From contig JAUPSS010000006.1 in assembly GCA_040285825.1 (NCBI GenBank), positions 1,364,001 through 1,428,000 of the forward strand: 64,000 bases of DNA. Direction: 5' to 3'. The position numbers and the translations under genes are program-made. The notes under the pieces were generated by a model. The model was not told the DNA's origin. It did not search any database and saw only the letters and a list, made by a program, of their open reading frames with translations. Of this stretch, positions 37,050 to 49,579 are shown piece by piece. The stretch is from Eukaryota sp. TZLM1-RC (taxonomy: Eukaryota; Metamonada: BaSk clade). Each line of letters begins with the position of its first letter. Positions within the stretch are counted from its first letter, which is position 1.

Positions 37050-37290
37050 ATTTTATTTTTGCATAAATATGTTTGAACATTCCTATTGATCAATTATCAC
37101 TAAAAAGTGTATTCAAATTCACCACAGCTCACTTTGCATCATGCTCTGAATTGTTCGGAATTGATAACTGATTGTTCTTCATAACATGATGCTGTTAGAG
37201 GCACTGTGTTCAATATGGCATGAACTGCCTGAATCTGGTGTATTAAAGAGCCTCTGGTGAAAAGATGAACTGTCATTGAATATTTTTTTA
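37050..37290 (+). pseudogene. Degenerate RLE relic, super-unit 3
   Basis: Same as 9060-9300, with only run-length differences. Confidence 0.58.
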
Positions 37291-37375
37291 GTTGATGACA
37301 GGGGTGATATATAATGCGATAGGGTTGCGGACTCTAAAGCTGCTGTTGACGTTGTCTTCTGTAATGTGCCAAATG

Positions 37376-37514
37376 AGAATTAGTTTTTTTGTCAATTTGA
37401 ATTTTTATTAAGTGTTGTAGTTCAATAAAACAATTCAATTATGTAGGAGGTTGAAACAATTTTTCTTCTTATTGTTACAAATATTTGTTGCGAAACTCTT
37501 TTGAGAAATTCAGC
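37376..37514 (+). repeat. Direct repeat D, super-unit 3
   Basis: Same block as 9381-9524; it lacks one A in TATGTAGGAGG. Confidence 0.75.
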
Positions 37515-37998
37515 AATTGACACATGGTTATAAAACACGAGATCACAATCAAGGAATAAATTGGATTTGTTGAGTTGGCATTCATCTTAATGAATGTTTA
37601 GTGGAATACTTCTTATTAATTAATACTAAGTAATATTTTTTTGTAGTTTCCATTTTACAGGATTATAAAGATTGACTGGAGTTTGCTCAGTTGGGTTTTT
37701 CTGTAGTTATAAAAACATAATTCATTTTTGAGTCAAAATCAAAAAAATATTTCTTGTATTTCAGTACCCAGACTTAATAGCACTCAATTTATTGAACCAA
37801 CATTCCCTGTGTTTTTGAAATGAACTGAGGAGAGATGAAACACAAATTTCAAATTATGAGCCATTTTGATAGAGCATCAGCACTTGAATGAGTAAATCGT
37901 ATATGTGTAATTACGGGTAATGTTGCTTTCTAAATAATTATTTTAAATGAATTAACGTTTAAAGATTACGGTTAACTTTATAGAACATCTTCAATTTA
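37515..37998. other. Spacer between D and RT, super-unit 3
   Basis: No gene is seen. It has single-base losses such as CACAATCAAGG near 37543. Confidence 0.55.
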
Positions 37999-38627
37999 GA
38001 TTTTAAGAATGCTTTCAATTCTGTATCTCGTTCTTCCATTTTACCTTTGCTGCAAAAAGCATTTTTCCTGAAGTTGAGCCTTTTTTTCTATTCATTTTAT
38101 GGAAAATCATCCACATTGGTCTATGAAAACTTTGACCTGTTTTTCGTCTTCAGGTGTTAAACAAGGTGATCCACTTGGTCCTTTTTCTTTTTGTCTGGCA
38201 ATTCATCCATTAATGTGCGAATTGAAAGAAAAATTCCCAGAAATAGATATTGTAGCATATATGGATGACATTTCTGTAATTTTAACGCACCAAAAAGAAG
38301 ATAAAAAAATATGAAGAACCTTTGGCACAGTTAGGTAGAGTGGAACATGTGAAATATCAGTTTGTGCCGTTTGCAATTTCTCTTTTTGGCAATATTGGAC
38401 CTTCAGGGTTGCACTTTTTTTGAAAATTTCAAAAAGTGTTACTGAAATAGGTCTGGTAAAAACAATGAACTCCACTTTCTGGATAAATAGAATTGTTTTT
38501 CTGCATTTTTCAAGTCTATTCAACATTGATTTCAAAGGCGCTTTTAGCTATTGGTGTAGAATATGAACGTAATGCTGTGAGTAGGTTCAGTAATAGTGAC
38601 GCTTGTTTGGAGGATATTGAATTCTAG
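37999..38627 (+). pseudogene. Reverse transcriptase palm fragment with motifs B and C in one frame, super-unit 3
   Basis: This is the copy in which one open stretch (38099-38314) spans both GVKQGDPLGP and AYMDDISVI, with FCLAIHPLMCELKEKFPEID between them. It supports the frame chosen for the other copies. It also reads ACGCACCAAAAAG after motif C where the others read ACGCCGAAAAA. Confidence 0.8.
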
Positions 38628-39249
38628 ATGGTTTTTATCTCAATAATTATTCCAGTTTTAAAAATAAATTAAAAGTATTATAAAATGTTTTTATAGAACT
38701 ATTTACAATAATTAATCACAAATTGATATCAATACATTCCCTCTACCACGATACTGAAAGTTTTTGTTTTTGAACTGGGTCCATCCAAACAGTGATCAGT
38801 TGGTGATACAATTTTTGTTATGGTTTTTGTGCTGTTGCCAGCATAAATTTTGCTTATTAAAAAGACAGCTTAACCTCAAAGGAAATTGTGTAAAATTTTT
38901 TTATTAATTGAGAAACAGAATTATGTATATGGGTTGATGAAAAAAATTCTTCCAGTATTTCCTCAAATGAGATATTTTGTTCAATAAGTACTGTGCAAAT
39001 ACTGTAATAAATATGAATATAATATACTATATATAATAATTATATTGTGCAACCTTGCCAATCCAAATGTCTTTAATATAAAGTCTTGGATCATTTGTTT
39101 TTAAGCTTATTTATTGAACTCAATCAATCAACCTGTGTCGTCTAGTATGGGAAATATATGGTTTTGAATGCTCAATACAAAACGACTGATCAGAAAAATC
39201 AGAATGTACGACCACTTTCTTTGAGAAGATTTTCCTAAATCATTTGAAA
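38628..39249. other. AT-rich spacer, super-unit 3
   Basis: Equivalent to 10636-11259; it has GACAGCTT in place of GACGGCTT near 38865. No gene is seen. Confidence 0.5.
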
Positions 39250-40850
39250 AAATTGAGATCTAAAAAAATGGCCGTGTTCTTCCTGATGCCCAAGAAGCAA
39301 AAATCTTGTTCAGTTCTTCAACTGCTTATTCTTCCTCCTGTAAGGTTTTTAACTGCACTATTTTTCGGTCTTTCGTTTCCTTTTTCAATGGTCACATCAT
39401 TCTGAAGCAGATGAATCGAATTTCATTGAGTACTGTTATCTCTTTGACCATTTTTGGAAATCATTCAATAAAGTTTTCTGCTTCATCTGATAATCTTCCA
39501 TTTATCGAAAATAGGAAAAGCAATAAAAACCAGCTGTGTATTTCTATCAACATTAGCCTCCTCAGTATCTGTATCATATTTTTCTATGTCTTTCTTTTTG
39601 CTTTAAAAATCAAGAACACTTACAGGACCAAGTTTTCCTCTGTGAACAACAGTATCATTTGCATCATTACATGAGACAAAGTCAAAAAGTAACTTCAGAA
39701 TTATCAATCCAATCACAGTATACAGCAACTTTATCACCACAACCAAAATAATTCTGAGAACGTGTTTGCTTTAGCAGAGGCTCTTTGTTACACGATATGC
39801 TTACAGTTTGTGCTATATTGAAAAGAGTGTCTCTAGCAGGATCATGTAATGAAGAACGATAAGTTATCAATTTAGAACAATTCAGAGCATGGCGCAAAAG
39901 TGAGTTGAGGTGAATTCGAACAAATACATTTTTTTCTTTTTGATAATAGTTGATTAATGGGGATATTCAAATATAATCTCATTTTTATTACAAATGCATC
40001 ATTAGTAACACACAGTCAAATCTTCGTGGTACAATTTTTTTACAAAAAGTGAAGAATCTGATGACTGGCATTCACAAACACCCTTTTCCAATAACAATGA
40101 GTGAAGATTGTGATTTAAAACAGCCGAGCTGCATATATATATTATAAAGATCAGTTTCATACATTCCAGTCAATCGTTTCTAAAATGTTCGAATAGTGTA
40201 TTTTTAAATTTAATAGATTCTTTTTCTGGAATATTGCAATACAATGATGGAAAGCATCGACTCCATTTTTCTACATCAATTTTTGAAATTTCTTTATTTA
40301 ATACGAAAACAGTAGAACTTTGCGTTATAAAAATTTTCCCGATCTGCAAATATTTCGGAAAACTCAAAGATTGCGTTTTTGCATCCCCAATAAAACACAC
40401 GAAGTCAGAATAGAAGCCCTCATCCAGCAAAGCCGCCATAATGTGGACTAAGGTAAGCATGGTCTGGAATTTAGAACATTTTACATCCCAAAAAAATTGT
40501 GACAAAACATTTTGCACCTAACTCATCAAACTTCTGAGCCAAAGGCCTAGTGGAAAGAGGATTTTTAGATCGAAATATATGATTGAAGTTGGAATTAAAA
40601 CACAGTCTTATAATGGTAAATTTGATATGTCTCTGTACATCTATAGTCATCATTCGGTCAATTGTATCGGAAATTGAGTTCAACTTTTTTAAACATTGTT
40701 TTTGGTAATGTCATCATTATTTCCTAAAACGAACCCAAATGACGAATAGCATCAATTGAATATAATTCGGCTTGAGGTATAATTATAATACAGTTTGAAC
40801 AACATCATGATTTTTGAAGCAAATTTGTAGTCCAAATGTTGATATTCCTT
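39250..40850 (-). pseudogene. RT thumb plus RLE fragment, - strand, super-unit 3
   Basis: The RLE stretch 39682-39897 runs in the frame LLKQTRSQNYFGCGDKVAVY, the frame that leads into the D..W region. The part after the thumb reads PHYGGF here, owing to CCAGCAAAGCCGCC near 40425. The region 40471-40683 keeps the thumb. Confidence 0.68.
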
Positions 40851-40975
40851 TGTGCTATTTTTACAAAAATCATAAGGTATTTCAATCTGTTCATGTTACT
40901 GCAGTGTTTTTCAAAAATTGTTTTTGCAAATGGTTAATTTATCAACTTCCATTCAGGTATTAAATAGAATTAGTT

Positions 40976-41110
40976 TTTTTGTCAATTTAAACTTAAGTTT
41001 AAATTTAAGTGTTATAGTTTAATAATGTAATTCAATTATGTCTGGAGGTTGAAACAATTTTTCTTATTGCTACATATAATTGTTGGAAACTCTTTTGCGG
41101 AAATAATAAG
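40976..41110 (+). repeat. Direct repeat D', super-unit 3
   Basis: Contains the AAACTTAAGTTT palindrome and the GTGTTATAG variant shared with super-unit 2. Confidence 0.75.
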
Positions 41111-41164
41111 CTGAGATGAGATGATGATGCAAAGGGATTTGTATTTGATGTAGGGTTGGACGAT

Positions 41165-41213
41165 GCGTATCCGTAACTGTTACGTTACGTTAAATAACAG
41201 TAACTGGAACGTA
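41165..41213. promoter_or_regulatory. TAACNG motif cluster, super-unit 3
   Basis: Identical in sequence to 13172-13220. Confidence 0.33.
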
Positions 41214-41525
41214 TTCTGAGCTCCAACCGCAACAACCACATTGCTACAATTCTGGGCACAGAATCTAACCTCGAAAACAGTATAAAAACTGAATGTACGA
41301 CCACTTTCTGTGAGAAGATTTTCCTAAATCATCTAATCAATTGAGATCTTCAGTTCCAAAGGGTACCAAAAATTGAAAATGCAATTGGAACAAATTTTTA
41401 TGTTTCTGTCCCTTTTTCCTTTTTGTCGCTTTTTTTGAAAGTCATTCAAAATTGCACTGGTTTTAATTTCTCAGCAACCAAGGCTATTCGGTCTTCACCT
41501 AACAAATGAATCTTGAAAACAAAAC

Positions 41526-41762
41526 ATGCGTTTGAGATTAGGGCTGTATCCAAGTGAACTTTTGAATAATTTGCTTGTATTTGTAACAAAAAAACCGTCT
41601 GTCAATTTCCGTCGTATTGTGAGTTGTAAGAAATTTCTTCAATATCGGCCAGTTCTTCATAATGCTGTTCGTGATCCTAAGAATTATTCACAGTTTGGGT
41701 TTTGTACATTAAGAGTAGAACCTTTGCAGCCACCAAGTAAAAATAAGCTTCGGATGAATTAA
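41526..41762 (+). pseudogene. Third RLE-like fragment, intact 78-codon frame (super-unit 3)
   Basis: The only open copy of this fragment, from ATG 41526 to TAA 41760-41762. Order: RLRLGLYPSELL, then SCKKFL, RPVLHNAVRD, RVEPL and a short tail. The His-x-x-x-Arg-Asp block and the EPL block match the - strand RLE. The nuclease core (D..W...FDF, K..KY) is absent, so it cannot be a working endonuclease. Confidence 0.55.
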
Positions 41763-41973
41763 CTTCTCAACTGTTGAGAAACTTTTTGTGTGGAATTCAC
41801 CAAGGTAAAAGACTCTAGAAAGTGCAATGATTTCAGAATTGTTGCTCGTATGATATCAAAAAGGAGCTCATGTTTGAGACTTTTCCGGAATTCAGTGTCT
41901 AACGTAAAGAAAGAAGAATGAATACGTATAACAAAGGATATGGAGTTGTGTGATGAGATGATGATGCTTGGAA

Positions 41974-44042
41974 ATGCAGCTTTTTGTACTTACTTCTGAG
42001 ATGCATCGATCAAATATACTTCACACCCTGCGCTCGTGGTTTTCTTCAGTACCTGTGGAGCAAGACCACCTAGATCTCAAAAGATCCAACCCCTTTCAAT
42101 CGTATCCAAGCACTACATTTGAATCTACCCACAAGTCTTTCCTTCACACAATCTGTGGTCTTCATAATACTTTGAATCCTTTTTGTCACAGAGAACAACA
42201 TGAAAGCTGTTTACATTATCTTGCTCAGTGAAGAATCTGTTGAGATAGAGCCTTTCAAAACCAAGTTAGCTGACCTCCCTAGTCTCCCTGATATGAAGCC
42301 TTACCCTTATAAAATTAATCTCATTAGTGCCATGTCCTACTATTTGAATTTCGTACCAGATTTTCGTGTTCATTATCTCTTTGATATAGCCTCGAAAAGA
42401 TCTATTTGGATGATAGAGTTCTTCGTTAGTGACAAGTGCTTAATGATCAAGAATACAATTCCTATGCTCTACAAAAACCTTATACAAACTTACTTCAGTC
42501 GCATTGAAAAATAGGTCTGTTCTTTTTCGAGACCTTGATGAAAGTCAAAAAGCCCAGTTTCTGACAAATTTTTCCTTCAGTTTTGCCCAAATCAGTTTCG
42601 GAGACCCGTGGGTGTGCTGTTTTGTTCAATTCGGAGGAATTCACATCAATATTGCAACAATATTCTCATTTTTGTTTTACAATTTGTTTGCATATCCATT
42701 TGTAACGTATTTTTGATACGGCATCTGAGTCGTTATTTAGTACTTATGAAGCACAACTTGTTGAGTTATCAAATATTAAAGCTGCACTACATGTTTCAGC
42801 CAGGGAAGATATCAATTGTGCTCCTAGTCAAGTTTCTCCTATTAATGGTAAACCTTGTTATGTTTATAAGATGGATGCAAACTTTAATATGCGCAATTTA
42901 ATCAAAATTTCATTTTGTCAATTATCAAAACCTAATTTTTCAATTTGTTAAATACTTACGATCCCATTGTCGATTACCGCTTCCCTTTTTAAACATGCGG
43001 CTCTCAATGGGCCTAATCAACATCTCTCCGTCATTAATTTTTCAACCTTTCGCCAGCGACGAAGATGCACTTCAAGCTCTAGAAAAATTTTTTTCAAGGA
43101 GGTAGGGTACATCAAGCCGTTTTTCTTATGAATGTGATCATTCAGTTCCAGTACATTCTGGAATGAAAAACATTGCCAAGAATTTAGCGACTTATCACCA
43201 AAAGGAAAAATATGTTACTTGCGTCCAACGGAAATCACCGTGTATTGGACTAACAACTGCTATTTATTTTTGCATTATCAGAAATTAAACAATGTGGTTT
43301 GTTATCAATTGGAGAAATTTGTGTCTGATACCCCGGACAAAAGTATATGAAAGTCTTATCTATATTAACAGTGTAGTTTTTATTTTTGTAAGGATTTTGC
43401 CGTTGAACAATGTACACAAACTCATGAATACACTTAGCCAGAGACACTTTCAGTTTTTTTCATTTGGTGTACATTGGAAACAAAGTTACCGGCCTTGAAA
43501 GAAAGGATGTTTCGATACAAAAAAATACACGTATGAAATGAATCTTTATAGAGACAATTTTTATTTCTACTTTTGAACAAACGTTGTGATCAATTAAACA
43601 AAAAAACTAGGACGACATGTTGAAAAAAAGATTTCTTATATATAGGAATTGCATTATTTAAGAAGAATTTTTCCTTAGCTGAGACTACAGTTAAGAGTTT
43701 GCTCGATTCAATGTGGAAGAAACTGAACGATCGAGATAAAGGACTATTTCTATTTTTATTGTCTTGTTTTCGGTGACTGGGAAATCAGAACAATTTCCCC
43801 TTGATTTATTCACTTCTGAAAGATTTCATTCTAATTTTTGAAAAAGTTGCCTTGTTTTTAACAGAATTATTCTCCCTGCTGTTGGAGCTGGTACAGGTCT
43901 ATTTTGTATAAATAGAACTAAAAAAACGTCTGAGTGAATATTTGAGTTTTATCAATTCTATGATTAGTTTTTAATGATTAACATACCTAATACTTCAGTA
44001 CTGACAATTTGTTACAAAGGGTCAATGGACTGAGAAAGAATT
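41974..44042 (+). pseudogene. Gene G type B-to-A chimera joined to a tandem module (super-unit 4)
   Basis: Starts as type B: leader at 41974, ATG 42200, LLSEES, DKCLMIK, RSVLF, QLVELSN. Downstream it carries type A markers (MDANF near 42883, KNICQ near 43165) and ends with NRT/KRLSEY at 43920, a joint otherwise found only in type A arrays. The exchange point lies between about 42770 and 42880. Segment A and the separate type B 3' half are missing, which accounts for this super-unit being shorter. Frames are broken by several runs. Confidence 0.7.
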
Positions 44043-45769
44043 ATTTTTCCGATTGTGAAGGCTGTTTTACATTATCTTGCACAGTGAAGAAACTGTTGAG
44101 ATAGAGCCTTTGAAAACCAAGTTAGCTGACCTCCCTAGTCTCCTTGATGTGAAGCCTTACCCTTATAAAATTAATCTCATTAGTGCCATGTCCTACTATT
44201 TAAATTTCGTACCAGATTTTTCGTGTTCATTATCTCTTTGATATAGCCTCGAAAAGATCTATTTGGATGATAGAGTTCTTCGTTAGTGACAAGCGCTTAA
44301 TGATCAAGAATACAATTCCTATGCTCTACAAAAACCTTATACAAACTTACTTCAGTCGCATTGAAAAATAGGCCCGTTCATTTTCGAGACCTTGATAAAA
44401 GTCAAAAAGCCCATTTTTCTGAAAAAAATTTTTCCTTCAGTTTTGCCCAAATCAGTCTCGGAGACCCGTGGGTGTGCTGTTTTGTTCAATTCGGAGGAAT
44501 TCACATCAATATTGCAACAGTATTCTCATTTTTGTTTTACAATTTGTTTTGCATATCCGTTTGTAACGTATTTTTGATACGGCATCTGAGTCGTTATTTA
44601 GTACTTATGAAGCACAACTTGTTCAGTTATCAAATATTAAAGCTGCACTACATGTTTCAGCCAGGGAAGATATCAATTGTGCTCCTAGTCAAGTTTCTCC
44701 TATTAATGGTAAACCTTGTTATGTTTATAAGATGGATGCAAACTTTAATATGCGTAATTTAATCAAAATTTCATTTTGTCAATTATCAAACCCTAATTTT
44801 CAAATTTGTTAAATACTTACGATCCCATTGTCGATTACCGCTTCCCTTTTTAAACATGCGGCTCTCAATGGGCCTAATCAACATCTCTCTGTCATTAATT
44901 TTTCAACCTTTCGTCAGCGACGAAGATGCACTTCAAGCTCTAGAAATTTTTTCAAGGAGGTAGGGTACATCAAGCCGTTTTTCTTATGAATGTGATCATT
45001 CAGTTCCAGTACATTCTGGAATGAAAAACATTTGCCAAGAATTTAGCGACTTATCACCAAAAGGAAAATATGTTACTTGCGTCCAACGGAAATCACCGTG
45101 TATTGGACTAACAACTGCTATTTATTTTGCATTATCGAAATTAAACAATGTGGTTTTGTTATCAATTGGAGAAATTTGTGTCTGATACCCCGGACAAAGT
45201 ATATGAAAGTCTTATCTATATTAACAGTGTAGTTCTATTTTTGTAAGGATTTGCCGTTGAACAATGTACACAAACTCATGAATACACTTAGCCAGAGACA
45301 CTTTGAGTTTTTTTCATTTGGTGTACATTGGAAACAAGTTACCGGCCTTGAAAGAAAGGATGTTTCGATACAAAAAAATACACGTATGAAATGAATCTTT
45401 ATAGAGACAATTTTTATTTCTACTTTGAACAAACGTTGTGATCAATTAAACAAAAAAACTAGGACGACATGTTGAAAAAGATTTCTTATATATAGGAATT
45501 GCATTATTTAAGAAGAATTTTTTTCCTTAGCTGAGACTACAGTTAAGAGTTTGCTCGATTCAATGTGGAAGAAACTGAACGATCGAGATAAAGGACTATT
45601 TCTATTTTTATTGTCTTGTTTCGGTGACTGGGAAATCAGAACAATTTCCCCTTGATTTATTCACTTCTGAAAGATTTCATTCTAATTTTGAAAAGTTGCC
45701 TTGTTTTTAACAGAATTATTCTCCCTGCTGTTGGAGCTGGTACAGGTCTATTTTTGTATAAATAGAACT
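43920..45769 (+). repeat. 1.82-kb gene G module, super-unit 4
   Basis: A single additional module after the chimeric first one; it leads into VAEIICSS at 45770. Confidence 0.85.
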
Positions 45770-47182
45770 GTTGCTGAAATAATTTGTTCTTCTTCAACCA
45801 ACTCTGGCGAATCAACTATTATGAATGCTTTTCGTCTTCTTTGGGATTCTGGAAGCGAAGCATGGTTTCATTCTGTTTTTATAAAAGGTTATTCGAAAGT
45901 TATTTCTTAATCGAAGAGGTAAAATTAAAATTCAACCAAAAGATGCTTTTTGATCTCTATTTTTTTAATCCGATGTACTAGCGAAAATCTTCCTTCAGAA
46001 TTATTATATAGTCAGCTTCAATGTTCGTTTTTTTGAAAATTTGTGCAAAAGAGGATTCGAAGTTGAAAAAAACTTATAGATGAAGCCATTTGTATTTTTT
46101 TAACAACAGTGGCAAAATTGTTGAAAAAAATTTGGAGATTACGATGTGCCTGAAGGTTTTGTTAAAGAACGTCAAATTTCTCAGTTCTTCACTATTCTAG
46201 GGGATACATTCCGTTATTTTTGCTCAAAATTTGCATTCCAGGAGAGCACACTGTTTTGGATCTCTCGTTGATTTCCTATCAACAGGCATTGGCTGAGGAT
46301 TCCGGGTCTACTTTTTGCAGCGCATGGATTTTTTTATTGACATATTGTTGTTGTTATTTTTTTCGGGTAGAAATGATTTGGCTAACCGTTTTTCCACCAG
46401 CGAGTATCTCACACATGAGTTATTTATTTCTTTAGTTGAAAAAAATCCCCAGATTCCGTCCTTCAATTTGATTCATGGTTTACGAGTATGGGAGAATTTT
46501 TTTGCTGTCTCACAGTTTTGAAGCATTGTCTGATGATGAGCAACTAGCAGTTGGTAGAATATGGTCTTTTTTTCTTCATAAGTAAGATGTTATCTTTTTG
46601 ACGATCGAAATTTGGTTTGGGATAATGATACTGTTGCTGAGTATATCAAAATTCCTCAATCGCGACTATTGTTGCAACATGATGAAGATGATGATAATTC
46701 AGATTGTTTTACATTGGCAACTGTTGTGGAGAAAAGACCACCGAAATCTATCTTTTAGAGGCAGCTACTCTGTTTCTTTACGGTGAAACTGATTGTGAAT
46801 CTGTATTTAATAATTTGGAAGATGTTTTTCACTAGTAGTAGTAGTAAAAACTGTACACTAACCACAATGCTCCAATTATATTTTAAGCCTGAGTTATTCC
46901 GATCCAAGAATTTCAACATTGTTCTTATTGATGACCAATTTATAAATCAACAATCCTGTTATCTTGAACTAAGAGATTCCAAATATAGGCTGTGTAAGGC
47001 ACAGCAGGATTCTTACATGTTCATGCCAGCTGCGTTGACCAAAGACAGTGTAGGCAGCATGAATGTGAGAACTCTATCAAATGACCAATTGCCCGTCACA
47101 GTATTTTTGTGATTCAAATGCTATTATTATTTTTCTCCAAAAAAATAAACCCTACCTTAAAATTTCACCAAAAACCCTGTGA
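44055..47182 (+). pseudogene. Gene G type A with 3' half (super-unit 4)
   Basis: GTG start, type A markers, the FVSDEDALQALE variant shared with 5806 and 19718. It has multiple breaks, for example near 44366, 44425, 44525 and 45240. The 3' part is open at 46783-47112 and ends with TGA 47180-47182. Confidence 0.7.
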
Positions 47183-47364
47183 TTGTTTATTAAGGTAGAT
47201 GAGTCTATTTAAAAAGCTTAGTTTTTTTGTTTATATTTGAAAAAAACCCTGCTCTTTCACAACTTCCACAATGTTTCCAGAACATATGCATGAACCATTG
47301 CGAATGAGTTTTCATCGGTTACCTTATCTTATATTTGTTGTTATATGCTATAGACTATTTTATT

Positions 47365-47610
47365 TTTTTGCATAAATATTTTTTTGAACATTCCTATTGA
47401 TCAATTATCACTAAAAAAAGTGTATTCAAATTCACCACAGCTCACTTTGCATCATGCTCTGAATTGTTCTAAATTGATAACTTATCGTTCTTCATAACAT
47501 GATGCTGTTAGAGGCACTGTGTTCAATATGGCATGAACTGCCTGAATCTGGTGTATTAAAGAGCCTCTGGTGAAAGATGAACTGTCATTGAATATTTTTT
47601 TAGTTGATGA
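47365..47610 (+). pseudogene. Degenerate RLE relic with converted tract (super-unit 4)
   Basis: Differs from the four other relics by four substitutions within 17 bases (47470, 47471, 47483, 47486). All four match the - strand RLE fragment read in reverse complement. Confidence 0.62.
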
Positions 47611-47687
47611 CAGGGGTGATATATAATGCGATAGGGTTGCGGACTCTAAAGCTGCTGTTGACGTTGTCTTCTGTAATGTGCCAAATG

Positions 47688-47826
47688 AGAATTAGTTTTT
47701 TTGTCAATTTGAATTTTTATTAAGTGTTGTAGTTCAATAAAACAATTCAATTATGTAAGGAGGTTGAAACAATTTTTTCTTATTGTTACAAATATTTGTT
47801 GCGAAACTCTTTTGAGGAAATTCAGC
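47688..47826 (+). repeat. Direct repeat D, super-unit 4
   Basis: Same block as 9381-9524, with one TTC unit fewer after CAATTTTT. Confidence 0.75.
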
Positions 47827-48319
47827 AATTGACACATGGTTATAAAACACGAGATCACAATCCAAGGAATAAATTGGATTTGTTGAGTTGGCATTCATCT
47901 TAATGAATGTTTAGTGGAATTACTTCTTATTAATTAATACTAAGTAATATTTTTTTGTAGTTTCCATTTTACAGGATTATAAAGATTGACTGGAGTTTGC
48001 TCAGTTGGGTTTTTTCTGTAGTTATAAAAAAACATAATTCATTTTTGAGTCAAAATCAAAAAAATAATTCTTGTATTTCAGTACCCAGACTTAATAGCAC
48101 TCAATTTATTGAACCAACATTCCCTGTGTTTTTTTGAAATGAACTGAGGAGAGAATGAAACACAAATTTCAAATTATGAGCCATTTTGATAGAGCATCAG
48201 CACTTGAATGAGTAAATCGTATATGTGTAATTACGGGTAATGTTGCTTTCTAAATAATTATTTTTAAATGAATTAACGTTTAAAGATTACGGTTAACTTT
48301 ATAGAACATCTTCAATTTA
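47827..48319. other. Spacer between D and RT, super-unit 4
   Basis: No gene is seen. Confidence 0.55.
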
Positions 48320-48948
48320 GATTTTTAAGAATGCTTTCAATTCTGTATCTCGTTCTTCCATTTTACCTTTGCTGCAAAAAGCATTTTTCCTGAAGTTGAG
48401 CCTTTTTTTCTATTCATTTTATGGAAAATCATCCACATTGGTCTATGAAAACTTTGACCTGTTTTCGTCTTCAGGTGTTAAACAAGGTGATCCACTTGGT
48501 CCTTTTTTCTTTTGTCTGGCAATTCATCCATTAATGTGCGAATTGAAAGAAAAAAATTCCCAGAAATAGATATTGTAGCATATATGGATGACATTTCTGT
48601 AATTTTAACGCCGAAAAAGAAGATAAAAAAATATGAAGAACCTTTGGCACAGTTAGGTAGAGTGGAACATGTGAAATATCAGTTTGTGCCGTTTGCAATT
48701 TCTCTTTTTGGCAATATTGGACCTTCAGGGTTGCACTTTTTTGAAAATTTCAAAAAAGTGTTACTGAATAGGTCTGGTAAAACAATGAACTCCACTTTCT
48801 GGATAAATAGAATTGTTTTCTGCATTTTCAAGTCTATTCCAACATTGATTTCAAAGGCGCTTTTTAGCTATTGGTGTAGAATATGAACGTAATGCTGTGA
48901 GTAGGTTCAGTAATAGTGACGCTTGTTTTGGAGGATATTGAATTCTAG
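48320..48948 (+). pseudogene. Reverse transcriptase palm fragment, super-unit 4
   Basis: The stretch 48369-48569 holds GVKQGDPLGP with the FCLAIHPL continuation. The stretch 48512-48886 holds AYMDDISVI and about 100 codons after it. The two overlap in different frames because of an A run near 48552. Confidence 0.78.
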
Positions 48949-49579
48949 ATGGTTTTTTTATCTCAATAATTATTCCAGTTTTTAAAAATAAATTAAAAGT
49001 ATTATAAAATGTTTTTTTATAGAACTATTTACAATAATTAATCACAAATTGATATCAATACATTCCCTCTACCACGATACTGAAAGTTTTGTTTTTTTGA
49101 ACTGGGTCCATCCAAACAGTGATCAGTTGGTGATACAATTTTTGTTATGGTTTTTTTGTGCTGTTGCCAGCATAAATTTTGCTTATTAAAAAGACGGCTT
49201 AACCTCAAGGAAATTGTGTAAATTTTTTTATTAATTGAGAAACAGAATTATGTATATGGGTTGATGAAAAAAATTCTTCCAGTATTTCCTCAAATGAGAT
49301 ATTTTTGTTCAATAAGTACTGTGCAAATACTGTAATAAATATGAATATAATATACTATATATAATAATTATATTGTGCAACCTTGCCAATCCAAATGTCT
49401 TTAATATAAAGTCTTGGATCATTTGTTTTTAAGGTTATTTATTGAACTCAATCAATCAACCTGTGTCGTCTAGTATGGGAAATATATGGTTTTTGAATGC
49501 TCAATACAAAACGACTGATCAGAAAATCGAATGTACGACCACTTTCTTTGAGAAGATTTCCTAAATCATTTGAAAAAAA
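48949..49579. other. AT-rich spacer, super-unit 4
   Basis: Equivalent to 10636-11259. No gene is seen. Confidence 0.5.
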
